From NCBI GenBank assembly GCA_963971575.1, contig OZ020611.1, positions 61,785,381 to 61,849,380 on the forward strand: DNA of 64,000 bases, written 5' to 3'. A program made the translations under genes and the position numbers. Shown here in pieces: positions 10,811 through 20,887 of the stretch (position 1 is its first letter; each line of letters opens with the position of its first letter). Source of the DNA: Liopterus haemorrhoidalis. Its lineage: Eukaryota; Arthropoda; Insecta; Coleoptera; Dytiscidae. The notes below the pieces were generated by a model that searched no databases, had not been told where the DNA came from, and worked only from the letters and a program-made list of their open reading frames with translations.

Positions 10811-12329
10811 CTACTTTAAATTACATATTTAAGATATTAGTAGCGTCATCTATCGACGCATTTATGTGTTACTACTACTGCATTACGTACGGCATTATTT
10901 CGTGGCTATTTGAAGCTTGCCATGTCTGAAAAATTCATCATTATTTATTTCTAAAGACAAAATGAGAATTTACTAAGCAAATTTGTTGTCTGGTTAAGAA
11001 AACATAGAGTTTCAACTATATTGCTGTACACAGTTATGGGCAAGGCCCAGAACTCATTTCCAATATTGAATTTATTAGCGAGTGTTGGTAATAATTGCAA
11101 TAACGCCACTGTTGTTTATATGTATGTGTAGTAGTGGACATAGTGCAATAATGCAAATGTTGTTTTCTTGAAGTACATTAATATTAATTAGCTAATATTA
11201 AATACAAGAACATTTACTTAATGTGTAGGATGGGAAAATGATTTGTGGAAATTCTACCGTGACTATTTGTTTTTGTGATGATGCATTTTTTGCACTAGAT
11301 CCGTTTACATCTACTAAGAATTGATTTTTTTTACAGTGATAAGCGATCTTAAGTCAAGAGTGGACCTGTTTGAAATAAAATGATTAGCATTTATTGAAAT
11401 CTAACATAAAAGGTTAGCAGAGCCGGCGCTAGCTTTTTTATAGCCCGAGGCAAGATCAACCAAACTGCGCCCTCTTATCAGAATATGCAGTAGCGTACCA
11501 AAGGGGGGGATTGAGAACACGTGCGGTCCCTAAAATTGTTGAAGGACAACAATATCAACAGAAATAAAGAGTTATATTAAAAATTTGTATTATTTTATTA
11601 GGTACCTATTATCAATAAATTTTCTGATTTGTAAAAGTGCTTATCGTTTTCTTTTGATCCCATAAAAATAAAAACTTAATATTTCTTTTATTATAGAACT
11701 TTTACTAAGGTGTTTTAAGGTTCTTCACCTTCTTTTGACCTGTATTATCACCCATAAAAAAAGAAATAAGAATAGCGTAAACAGCCTGTATATATTTTCA
11801 ACGATACAAATAATTCCATACTTTTATTCTCTACAACCCTTCGGGGTAAAGCGTTTTACGAATTTTTGTTTCAAATAAATTTATTATCATGACCAAGTCA
11901 TGCTGTATATACATGACAAATTTCAACTCTCTAGGTTCAACTTGATAACCAAACTTTTATTTCACTAGTCCGGGTGTTTTTTGGTCAAGCTAACCAAATC
12001 AAGTCAACCAAGTACGTTACCGGAAAATTTGATAGCTATTTGACACGTAATCGTTTTTTTTTTTTTGTCTTACTACTAACTTCATTTTATTATCATTTAT
12101 TAATTTATCATATATGTTTATTTTTTAAAAATGATTAATTTAAATAATTAATATTTTATCGGAGTAAAGGAATATCATCCGTTGCTAATTAAATTAATTA
12201 TAAGATGTTTATAATTAATAATTAGTCAGGTTTGAGAAAAATATTATTAATGGCTATGTTAAGATTTTATATGGTGAATGTTGAAACACGAGAAATATTG
12301 TAATGAATACATTTATATTTAAAATAACT
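10811..12329. other. Gene-free stretch with isolated hAT-like ends
   Basis: No coding region seen. AGAGCCGGCGCTAGC near 11421 and CAGTAGCGTACCAAAGGGG near 11490 resemble single terminal repeats of hAT-like MITEs, but I could not pair them or find duplications. Confidence 0.35.
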
Positions 12330-12334
12330 AATAA

Positions 12335-12435
12335 TAAGCCTAATCATTCCACTTCTGGGCAAAGGCCTCCCCAAGGACTTCCATCTCGCTCTGTCGGCTG
12401 TATGTGATGGCTAGTGTGTGTTGAATTTTGACAAT
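12335..12435 (-). pseudogene. RTE-like retrotransposon 3' coding remnant
   Basis: On the minus strand the last codons read SEMEVLGEAFAQKWND then stop. This matches the R-W-x-S-L-G-E-A-Y-x-Q-x-W ending of many insect RTE-like ORFs. The corresponding DNA phrase CTTCTGGGCAAAGGCCTCCC is a familiar dispersed insect repeat. Nothing else of the element is recognisable. Confidence 0.55.
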
Positions 12436-12464
12436 TCGTCTCTCCACCTTTTTTGTTGTTTTCC

Positions 12465-12780
12465 TGTGTAGCAACGGGCCCGCAAGTGCTGCAGCCGCGG
12501 GGGGGGGGTGGGGGGGCAATGAAATGGTAAAAAAAAGATGTCATCGACCAATTTGAAGCTATATAGTCCAGGAAAAAAACAATTTTGGTCAATTTTATTT
12601 TTTTCAATTTATCTTATTTATTTAGTTTGTAAGAAATGTTTAATCATTATTTTAAGATAATATTTTCAAAAAAAGTTGTGTTGTTTTCTTAATATACCAT
12701 TATTTTTTTGTTGCGGAGAGGGGAGGGGGGAAATGAAAGTTTTGCGGGGGGCACAAATTTTGTTGCTACGCTACTGTTCT
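12465..12780. mobile_element. Possible hAT-like MITE with G-rich subterminal tracts
   Basis: The left side reads TGTGTAGCAACGGGCCCGCA followed by a long G tract (12498-12515). The right side, inverted, begins CAGTAGCGTAGCAAC and also has G/C tracts (12718-12755). GTAGCAAC is shared. I found no convincing 8-bp duplication, so the boundaries are approximate. Confidence 0.4.
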
Positions 12781-12859
12781 TATGGTAGCCGTTTTGTGCC
12801 GAACTTGCTTCTACGTTCGTCTCTATTTCTCGAAAAAATAATCCATTTATATTTTTAAA

Positions 12860-13429
12860 ACTTAACATTTTAAACATTTAAATCCCAACAACATACTGAT
12901 TTTTTATGATGCACTATTTGTTTATGAACATCGCCACGGTATACCGTCCTGTTTTCACTTTTCGAGAATGCAACTATTTTGTCTCAGATACTGCCTATAT
13001 CTATATTATTGTAAATTTCCCTTGCTTCGAACTGTAACTGATACCATAGTTCTATATTCTTCGTAAGAATACACTGAAACATTATCCAAAGCTATGAATT
13101 TAACTACACTATGCCACAAGTGCTGCATTTTGCCGTGTACGCGCCACTTAGTACGGCTGCTATTACTGTGACACAATAATAAATGAAAATTTAAAATTTG
13201 ATAAAAGTAAAGATAAACGCAGTATTACTTATACTTATATTACAGTAAAAATAGGAAAATTGAACTTATATACAAAAAATTTTAACATATTTAATCTTAA
13301 ACTAATTCACATACTAAATAAGTGTGTTTTACTGTGTCAAACTAAACATTGTTACAAACTATGGTGTATAATTAAAAAAGTTCAGTGCCACTTCCGGTTT
13401 TAATTTTAACATAGAGTAGAACCAATTTC
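12860..13429. other. Gene-free stretch
   Basis: A+T-rich sequence before the hAT pseudogene. No gene, RNA or element end that I can support. Confidence 0.4.
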
Positions 13430-14248
13430 TGCACTACATCGAAATCAACCACAAAATCGAGCTGTAAGGGGCACAGAATTTTTTGAACTTTTTTATATAA
13501 ATTATAAATTTAAAAATAAGATTAAAAAAATTAAATTAATTTACCATCGATATTGTTACAAACAAGAAATTTAAATCTAATGACTGCGGCAGAATCTTTA
13601 AAAACTGTAAGTAAACATTTACAACAATACAGACATGTATAATTCGGCAAAAGATGAAGCAGTTCAAATGGCAGCCAAACGGCAAATTAAACAAACTTTT
13701 TCTTGGAATAAACGAAAATTTGCTAAAAGACATTTTGATGAACTAGCGAGTGATTACCGTTTTGGTGGTAACGGAGATGACATCTTTTGCGTCAGTGTGT
13801 ATAATAAAGTTTTAGATATTGTTATAAGCCAAACAAACAATAGATTTGAAGGGATGCATGAGGTTACTAAATTATTTGCTTTCCAAATTGAAGAGCCGGA
13901 AATTTTAAAATATGCCGAAGCGCTTCATTTGAAATATAAAGAAGATCTTACTACGAATTTTCTACCTCCAATGGTAATGGTAGCTGCTGTTCTTAGAGAG
14001 GAGATACTTAAAATTTCAGGCATAAAAGAATTAACTGAGTTATTAGTGATTGAATATGCTACAATATCTCTAAGTTTTGCAGATATTATTACCGCATTAT
14101 TGGTATTCCTCACGCTGCCCAACACTGTAGCCACGGCAGAAAGATCATTTTCTAAACTAAAGATAATTCAAAATTATTTACGCAATTCGGTAGGCGAACA
14201 ACGGTTGCATTATCTTTCCATATTAAGAATTGAAGCAAAAAATATGGA
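13430..14248 (+). pseudogene. hAT superfamily transposase (ZMYM1-like type), C-terminal part
   Basis: The open frame 13635-14248 carries FCVSVYNKVLDIVISQTNNR about 60 residues in and ends with the hAT dimerisation region: LVFLTLPNTVATAERSFSKL, then NYLRNSVGEQRLHYLSILRI. This A-E-R-S-F-S-x-L-K pattern is diagnostic of hAT-C domains. Just upstream another frame (from 13580) reads TAAESLKTVSKHLQQYR, the segment that normally precedes it, so a frameshift lies near 13635. The N-terminal BED finger and first catalytic acidic residues are not seen. No terminal inverted repeats were found. Confidence 0.78.
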
Positions 14249-14273
14249 AATAATAATAATAATAATAATAATA
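14249..14273. repeat. (AAT)n microsatellite, possible LINE tail
   Basis: About eight AAT units directly follow the hAT coding remnant. On the minus strand the sequence entering it reads CGCCGAAATAAAGTTG then (ATT)n, which looks like a polyadenylation signal and simple-repeat tail of a LINE inserted in the opposite direction. No coding remnant of that LINE is recognisable. Confidence 0.5.
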
Positions 14274-14279
14274 AACAAC

Positions 14280-15000
14280 TTTATTTCGGCGAAGTTTCAG
14301 CTAATGCTGGTCTTCCAACTTAACCTTTAAAAATATAAATACAAAATACATTTTTTTACAAAAAATATTCATACAATGTACACAGCAGACATAAAGATAT
14401 TATACATACATTTACAAAAAAAAAATAATAATGAAAATATTTTCAGGTGAGAATCATAGATGAATCGAAATAACGAACTTGTTTCAGTATGTATCTATAA
14501 AATGAACACTATTAAATAAAGGTAGATGAAAGTTAGATAAGAATCAATTATCAATAAAGGATGCCATAGGGATTTTGAAATTTAAAATCAAAGAGAAAAG
14601 ATTTAACATTTGAAGTATATTTTTTTATTTGATTGAAATTTCTTTTTATTGTTTATCACATTGTTCAAAATTGTTATTGTTTTTGTTTTTTGTAATTTTC
14701 GAATACATATATGTATACACATATATATAACTTTATATATTATATTGTTTAACCCACGTTCATTCTAATATAGCTGACCAAACACTTCAAATGGATGTAC
14801 ACAATAGGGGATACGCCACCTAACAAAACAAAAATTACATTTTAATTAATATTATAGCCAAATTTTTGAATTAAAATATTGTAAATTTAAAATAAGCCGA
14901 CCATGGAGCGAAGGTTGCCGAGTAAAAACGACTGAGTATGACGTCAAACGATAGGGGTTTCACGTCACAGATACAGCTACAACATAATCTTTACACGTGT
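14280..15000. other. Gene-free A+T-rich stretch
   Basis: No ORF. AATAGGGGATA at 14804 is the inverse of TATCCCCTATT at 15707, but the match does not extend. Two TGACGTC-type sites lie just before the exon at 15067. Confidence 0.35.
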
Positions 15001-15066
15001 GTATATTGTATTGTTCGAGAGTTTTGTATTTGTTTTTAAACAATTTTTCACGCATTTATTATTAAA

Positions 15067-15197
15067 ATGGCAGATAAAGATTTTGTTAGGGCTCAGAGTG
15101 ATAATTTACCCAACATTGATGCATTTATGCTCATGGAATATATGAAAAATAATGAATGCTACAGTGCTGAAGAAATACGTGGTGTCAAAGCAGACCT
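15067..15197 (+). CDS. Orphan first exon resembling SWIM/YqaJ-type insect proteins
   Basis: A clean start (TTATTATTAAAATGGC) opens a 43-codon frame, beginning MADKDFVRAQSDNLPNIDAF and continuing with MLMEYMKNNECYSAEEIRGV, then meets a consensus splice donor CCT|GTAAGT. The L-P-x-I-D-x-F-M and S-A-E-x-R-G-x-K pattern resembles the N terminus of multicopy insect proteins with a SWIM zinc finger and YqaJ nuclease-like domain, as I remember them. No later exon follows before the LINE fragment at 15700, so it is a broken copy or the rest lies elsewhere. TGACGTCA sites at 14939 and 15563 bracket it. Confidence 0.42.
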
Positions 15198-15455
15198 GTA
15201 AGTAATTTTTATTTTATATTCTATAACTTTATGTAAACAAACGCTGCAACTCTGTAAAATGTAAATATTTATGTAATTTAGATGTCAGAATTTTACTACA
15301 TTGTTTACATGAAGTTACAAAACGTTAGAGGCATAATTGAAATACTGAAATATAAGTTATCTATTTTAATATAAAATTTAATTCGGTAAACATGTATAAA
15401 TTGTTTTTATAGAATTAAATTTTATTTTAATTAAAATCACTCTAACTTTACATCA

Positions 15456-15478
15456 CCTAACCTAACCTAACCTAACCT
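15456..15478 (-). repeat. Interstitial telomere-like CCTAA/TTAGG tract
   Basis: Four complete CCTAA units plus CCT, i.e. TTAGG on the minus strand, the usual insect telomere unit. Such short tracts are common inside insect chromosomes and do not show that a telomere is near. A shorter relic (AACCTAACCTAA) lies near 39882. Confidence 0.85.
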
Positions 15479-15699
15479 ATAAAAGTTATACAAACAAATA
15501 AGTTCACAACGGACTATGTACGCCGGTAAGCTAGTAGTGTCATGCGTCAGTTAGAAGGGGTATGACGTCACACGTCGTTTTCGCGCGCTATATACATTTA
15601 TGATTTTTTTAAGCCTTCAAATTACAAAAAAAAAAAAATTAAAAACTGTTTTTTATGTTTATATGCAACAAGAGGAATATAATAAAAAAAATTTAAAAA

Positions 15700-16110
15700 A
15701 TCATGCCTATCCCCTATTACAATACAAGGGGTAAAGATTTGATAAGACCTGGATATGTGAGACTCGTGTCATCACGATACTCACTTAATTATTATACGAC
15801 ACGTTTCTACAATGTTCTTCCCCAATCTGTCAAATCTTTGCCCACAAATAAATTTAATTCTGTAATAAAGAAAACGCTAAAAGAAAAAGCATTTTACAAT
15901 TTCGAAGAATATTGGAATTGTGATTTTACATCCATTGGTTCCAATAATTAATAAGTTAATTTAATGATAAATGTACACTTATATGATTCTTTCAATGTAA
16001 TATGTGTTTGTATTTTTGACGTATGTAAGAAATGTATACATTTTATTAACATTCATAAATCATTATTATTATTATATATAAATTTTAAAAAATCTTGCTG
16101 GTGCCGAATT
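15700..16110 (+). pseudogene. LINE reverse transcriptase C-terminal fragment
   Basis: The 82-residue frame at 15703-15951 includes YYNTRGKDLIRPGYVR, YTTRFYNVLPQSVKSLPTNK and ending KAFYNFEEYW. The Y-N-T-R ... F-Y-N-x-L-P ... L-P-x-N-K-F order is typical of the tail of Jockey/CR1-group polymerases, after the catalytic domain. It is a 5'-truncated insertion. The 3' limit is uncertain; A+T-rich sequence continues to about 16110. Confidence 0.6.
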
Positions 16111-16212
16111 ATTATTTGGGGGGTGGGGGGTAAAAAATTTGAAGTTACAACATTGACTATATCAGTATAGTTAGATGAAATTTTTGAAGCACTGCATCAT
16201 AGGCTATTTGCT

Positions 16213-16247
16213 ATTTCCTAGGCTGCAACCTATGCAGCCTAGGAAAT
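16213..16247. repeat. Perfect 15-bp-arm hairpin
   Basis: ATTTCCTAGGCTGCA (16213-16227) and its exact inverse TGCAGCCTAGGAAAT (16233-16247) are separated by five bases. No surrounding ORF or T-tract suggests a terminator. It may be the remnant of a small foldback element. Confidence 0.75.
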
Positions 16248-16449
16248 ATTGCTTAGTTGATCTGAACAATCTTCAATATAAAAACAAAACTGTATAGCTG
16301 GTATACCACTTTGATTAGAAATTAAATTTTCAATATTATCAGGTTAACAAATCCTTTGACTCGGACTGCTATTCAGAAGTTCAGAATTCAGCTGCGTTAA
16401 TTTTTATTTTGAAAAACAAACTTCTTTCCAAGGCCATTGGCAAGTTTGA

Positions 16450-16653
16450 GGGCTGGTTTCTGAAAGCTTAGCCGAGTTTAATCTTACGGTTAAACTTGGT
16501 TACCATATAACAATCCCATAAGTAACCATAGCAATCATTTTTTAACTATTTGGTTATAGCATAAGAGTAAGTAATATATAAGTAAGTAATATATAATGTA
16601 TTACTTACTCAATGGTTATAGTTATAATTAACTAAGCTTTCAGAAACCGGCCC
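16450..16653. mobile_element. 204-bp MITE
   Basis: Ends GGGCTGGTTTCTGAAAGCTT (left) and, inverted, GGGCCGGTTTCTGAAAGCTT (right) differ at one base. Flanking bases are TGA on the left and TAA on the right, compatible with a mutated 3-bp TNA duplication of PIF/Harbinger-type insertion. The interior is A+T-rich with short inverted segments around GGTTA. The superfamily assignment is tentative. Confidence 0.65.
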
Positions 16654-16663
16654 TAACTGAATG

Positions 16664-16900
16664 TTATCTTTTCCGAGCTAGATAGCTAGCTTCTTCAACC
16701 GAATCTTCGGTGAGCATAAGTTCTAAATCAAGTTTAGTCAAGTCTTTATCTTGAGACTCGAATAACTCCTGAACATCAGAAGATTGCAATTGTTCGAAAC
16801 TATCTCGGCCTATGTTATTTGCGATATAAACAATGTTTTCGGGCATTTCTTGAATGGCGACAGCGTCTTCACTATTCTTTTAAATTTTTTAAGCATGTAG
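16664..16900 (-). pseudogene. Tigger/Jerky-like transposase C-terminal remnant
   Basis: The minus-strand frame includes SSDVQELFESQDKDLTKLDL. The pattern acidic-V-x-E-L-x-E-S-x-x-x-x-L-T-x-x-x-L-E-L is shared with the remnant at 18139 (DINDLLESHEDELTTNELLE) and with the tails of Tigger-type transposases. Only about 60-75 residues survive and no terminal repeats could be assigned. It lies opposite and close to the mariner at 17028. Confidence 0.45.
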
Positions 16901-17159
16901 GTATTTCAAAAGCTAAATTGTAGTTCGCGCAGCCCGCGAATTTGAATTTATCAGTTGTAAAATACAGAATGTGGGCACAATTATTTTCTCTACGAACAGC
17001 AAACCCGCGAATGAGGAGCTTTGACTATACGAGGGTCGTCTCAAAAGTAAGTTACACTATTTTTTTTAATCCATGTGATTGGCGGGAAAAGTCTGGGAGT
17101 CTCAGGGAATTTACGTCTGGGTGTAGTGGCAGCACTGTAAAATTTCTATGCGCGTGCGT

Positions 17160-17643
17160 CGATCGATCTGGCAGTCAGGCTCCAGTCACTATGGAGACTC
17201 CACTTGCTCCTACCGCCGATTGCGTGATGTTATTCGTTTTTTGACGTCAAGAAATAAAAATGTTATTGAAATTCATCGCGAGTTGTGTAGTGTTTATGGT
17301 GAAGATGTTATGTCAAGGCCAATTGTTTCTCGTAGGCGCCAATCGTCCATTGAAGGGAGAACAACATTACACGATGAATCAAGACCTGCTTAAGGAGTTT
17401 AGATGGGATGTTTTCGGATATCCGCCTTACTCCCCTGACCTTGTACCAAGTGACTTCCACCTGTTTCTGCAGCTGAAGCAACATCTTGGGGGAAGACGCT
17501 TCACAAACGAGGATGATTTGAAACAAGAAGTTGAAAGATGGCTAACCCGTATGGCGGCAGAATGGTATGACATTGGATTGAAAAAACTTTTACTACGGTA
17601 CCAAAAATGTATTGAAAAACAAGACGATTATGTAGAAAAGTAA
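17160..17643 (+). pseudogene. Mariner transposase, internally deleted
   Basis: The N-terminal helix-turn-helix segment reads DVIRFLTSRNKNVIEIHREL then CSVYGEDVMSRPIVSRR (frame of 17148-17393). The frame then jumps to the C-terminal catalytic segment in another frame, with LLKEFRWDVFGYPPYSPDLV and PSDFHLFLQLKQHLGGRRF. The third catalytic aspartate lies in YSPDL. The central region with the first aspartate is deleted, and the usual H-D-N motif appears as HDE. Ends at a TAA at 17641-17643. Confidence 0.8.
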
Positions 17644-17800
17644 GTTTAATATGTACTTTTCAAAGTATAGTCAGCGCCCGCTTAACGTACACAATGCGTA
17701 CACAGATTCCCGTACGTTAATCGAACGTACGTTAAGCGGACGGTATATTTCCGTATAAATGCATGTAAATACGACTAATTGGTACATACTTTCGGACCCT

Positions 17801-17900
17801 ATGTTCATATGAACGTACATTTGTTCGTACGAACGTACATTTTTTCGCGCGAACGTATATTTGTTCGCACGAACGTACATTTGTTCGCACGACCGTGCAT
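17801..17900 (+). repeat. Five 20-bp palindromic subterminal repeats
   Basis: Five consecutive units of exactly 20 bp, e.g. TTGTTCGTACGAACGTACAT, each containing a palindrome such as TTCGTACGAA or TTCGCGCGAA. They sit just inside the left end of the Tigger-like element. Related motifs (ATGTACGTTCGTACGAACAT) occur inside the right end near 21562. A role as transposase-binding sites is an inference from position and symmetry. Confidence 0.85.
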
Positions 17901-18138
17901 TTTTTTTGTATTAATGACCATTATTCATAGTTTGTTTTGAAGTTATATTTAGGCAAGATATGCCTATGAAGCTTTAAATACAGTGTTACCAACTTCTATC
18001 TTTCAATTTTCCCCCTTCACTCACACTTACAGAGAAGAATCAGTAAATACGTCGAACTCAGCCGAATATGTACATGTATTTACGAGTGCTTTTCTGTATG
18101 TGAATACAAAGCAGTGTATTCACATGTATTAAAAAAAA

Positions 18139-18499
18139 ATGGAACTGAATATGGACACTGAAGATATTAACGATTTGTTAGAATCACATGAGGACGAACT
18201 CACAACTAATGAGTTATTAGAACTACAAGAGCAAATGAGAACTGAAAAAGAAGACCCCAAAAACCGAGAACGAAACAACCGAAATACAACTAAAAAGAAT
18301 AAGTGGAATATTAGGCAAAGTGGAAGATCTCAGTGACACTATCGAGAATTCGGACCCGGATATTGATAGAAGTTTCAGTGTTGTTAATAATATACGCAAT
18401 AGCACCGCTTGTTATAAACTTTTATATCAAGACAAAAAGAAAACTGCGGTACAATTGACAATGGACAAATTTCTAATTAAAAACAACATATTTAATTAG
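18139..18499 (+). pseudogene. Tigger-like transposase C-terminal part
   Basis: The frame from 18139 reads DINDLLESHEDELTTNELLE then LQEQMRTE. After a frameshift near 18270 it continues as NSTACYKLLYQDKKKTAVQL then TMDKFLIKNN and stop. The L-T-x-x-E-L-x-E-L block, the central C-Y-K-x-x-Y-x-x-K-K region and the T-M-D-x-F-L tail are those of Tigger/Jerky-type transposases after the DDE domain. The N-terminal DNA-binding and catalytic regions are missing. Confidence 0.65.
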
Positions 18500-19430
18500 A
18501 GTTCAATTTTTTAAGTAAAACTTTTTTAAAAAAAACTCCATTTACCGTAACTCTGAAATGACGTCACAGTTGAAAAACTCACCTTGTTGCCAATTCGTAA
18601 AGTGTCAAAAAAAGTTAGGTTATATAGAACAACTTGTAAAAATATATTGAAAACCAATATTTCCTATGGAGGAAAAGAATTAATGTAAATTATGATGCAC
18701 AGCAGTTCTTTCTAACCGATTTGTCGCGAAATTTATGGTTTATATTATATTAAGTGTGTAATGTAGTATTTTAGAAAAAATAAATAAATTTCAGTGTATA
18801 AGAATCATCAGAAATATTTGTTTTTAGAAATGTGTCGTGTTCTTTTAATACAATTTACTTTATTTTTTCGTCTGGTGTCACATTGACACAGCGGGTTCGG
18901 GAAGCAAACGCGGAGTGTTACGAGTCACACTTTTTAACTCCAGACCGCTCAAATAAACGTGTTTAGACCTTTTCTCGAACGCTCCGAGCTTACTTTCTAC
19001 ACTCACTAAATGATATCGGAAAGCAATGATAAAGAGTAAAATTTTTTATTATTCGGATAGAAATTTTTGAATTTCAGATGTTAGATACAATTTTGTTTCG
19101 AATAATGAATATTCAAATATTATTTCCAGTCGAACAGTTTATTGCCACTAGCTGCAAGTGTAAATTTCATGAGTATGCTAAAATTATTTTTCGATGATAA
19201 TAAACCGTTCTACGTAACAGACCTGTAGGTTAAAATTACAAAAAAAAAAAGAACGTAACAAATGTAAATAGAATATATTTTATTAATCATATATAATATT
19301 AGTGTATCGACCAAGATACAAAATTAAATATTGTTTTTGTTCACTTACATTACAAATTATAAAACCTTTTAAAATATACAAACACAATATACAGATAAAA
19401 GTACGTAATAGAAATGTCACCCATCATATT
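18500..19430. other. Non-coding interior of the Tigger-like element
   Basis: No ORF. TGACGTCACAGTTG at 18559 has an inverted counterpart (TGACGTCACACTTG on the minus strand) at about 20874-20887, which may mark ends of another element enclosing the gene at 20050-20655. A less A+T-rich patch around 18870-18990 has no recognisable identity. Confidence 0.4.
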
Positions 19431-20050
19431 TGATATCTAATACTCTTTTATGAGTTTTAAAAAACCCTTAAATTTTGGACTCAAACGCTCTGTTAGAAAT
19501 GGTAGTTTACTAAGGTACCATTGCAATTTTTAAAAATTTATTCTACCAATATCTCAAAAACCATTGCTACAATCAAGCTAAAATTTGATATCTACAACTC
19601 TTTTATGAGTTTTAAAAAACACTTAAATTTTGGTTTCAATCGCTCTGTTAGAAATGGTAGTTTACTAAGGTACCACTGCAATTTTTAAAAATTTACTCGA
19701 CCAATATCTTGAAAACTGTTGGTACGCTTAAGCTAAAATTTGATATCTACAACTCTTTTATGAGTTTTAAAAAACACTTAAATTTTGGTTTCAATCGCTC
19801 TGTTAGAAATGGTAGTTTACTAAGGTACCACTGCAATTTTTAAAAATTTACTCGACCAATATCTTGAAAACTGTTGGTACGATTAAGCTAAAATTTGATA
19901 TCTACAACTCTTTTATGAGTTTTAAAAAACACTTAAATTTTGGTTTCAATCGCTCTGTTAGAAATGGTAGTTTACTAAGGTACCATTGCAATTTTTAAAA
20001 TTTAACTCGACCAATATCTCGAAAACTGTTGCTACAATCAAGCTAAAATT
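19431..20050. repeat. 155-bp tandem repeat, four units
   Basis: The phrase TGATATCTA...CTC recurs at 19431, 19586, 19741 and 19896, and TGATATT at 20051, i.e. exactly every 155 bases. Each unit contains CTTTTATGAGTTTTAAAAAA, CGCTCTGTTAGAAATGGTAG and TTTACTAAGGTACCA. Units 2-4 are nearly identical; unit 1 is more diverged. The array ends where the transposase exon at 20050 begins, so it replaced that gene's 3' part or lies in its downstream region. Confidence 0.92.
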
Positions 20051-20655
20051 TGATATTGATTGAACGATTTGGGAAGGTTCCACGAATTAGACCACGTCTT
20101 GGATCGTCCTTTTTATATTTAAAACCTATATTTCTTAAAATCTTCCAAAGGGAAGTCTTTCCACCATCATACAGTCTCCTTTCATGTAATTTTATATTAA
20201 TAATGTCGACAGTAACATGCTCCCCTAAAATCAAATTAATTTATTAAGAGGCCTCACGTAGAGATGTTGTATCCTTACTATTACGGTACATCTCATAAAT
20301 TACATTACGTATCCCAACTGTTGTAAAATTGTCTAATTCTACAACAGATTTAGTATGTGTTCGATTCTTTTTCAGGCTACTGACAGTTTCATTTCTCGCT
20401 TGTTGTAATACCATCTTATTTACTTTAGAAATACTGACATATAAAGCAGCTGCAACTCTAAAAAGTTAATTAACAATTATTTGTAGAAATATATTTAAGT
20501 GAAAAGACCATAGATATAAACTAAATTTTATATTTACTCACATCTCTGACACATTTCATATCCATTAAAGGTCCACCATTGTCTCGCTCTCTTTCAAAAT
20601 AATTAATAAGAGACAAAACCATCCTTTGAGCACGGCTACTTTGAGCTTTGGGCAT
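20050..20655 (-). CDS. Three-exon Tc1/mariner-like transposase gene, 3' truncated
   Basis: Minus-strand exons 20655-20538, 20455-20279 and 20224 to about 20050 join in frame across two short introns: 82 bp (GTAAAT...AG) and 54 bp (GTAAGG...TTTTAG). Phases 1 and 1 are kept and internal stops are avoided. The product starts MPKAQSSRAQRMVLSLINYF, then has AAALYVSISKVNKMVLQQAR, and later KTSLWKILRNIGFKYKK. Two helix-turn-helix-like segments followed by G-F-x-Y-K-K resemble the DNA-binding half of multicopy insect IS630/Tc1/mariner-type transposases. The frame ends inside the 155-bp repeat, so the DDE domain is missing. Splice sites are predicted from sequence only. Confidence 0.6.
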
Positions 20656-20730
20656 TTTTACTTTTAAATTACAAATATATTTAAAAAGTATAAAATATAA
20701 CCTCACTTAATTTCTCACTAAACGTCAACC

Positions 20731-20887
20731 TGACGTCAAAATAACGATTGAACTATCCAATTTAAAACCGACAACATTGTATAAAATTACCAACATAAAA
20801 TAAATAAATGTACTAACTGAGTTATGGATTGATGTTGATTAAAACATATCATAACGTTGGTACTTAAATAAACCAAGTGTGACGTCA
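20731..20887 (-). promoter_or_regulatory. Candidate promoter segment with two TGACGTCA sites
   Basis: TGACGTCA occurs at 20731-20738 and 20880-20887, upstream of the minus-strand start at 20655. This is the CRE/ATF-type palindrome. Location before a predicted first exon suggests promoter function, but no TATA or initiator is certain and the link is inference. Confidence 0.3.

Noticed and set aside
15456..15478. Chromosome end or telomere junction
   Set aside because: Fewer than five CCTAA units embedded in ordinary sequence; typical interstitial tract.
14804..15717. AATAGGGGATA / TATCCCCTATT as ends of an element enclosing the orphan exon
   Set aside because: The match is only 11 bp, does not extend, and the right copy is part of the LINE coding sequence.
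17801..17900. CRISPR-like array
   Set aside because: Units are contiguous 20-bp tandem repeats without spacers, located inside a eukaryotic transposon end.
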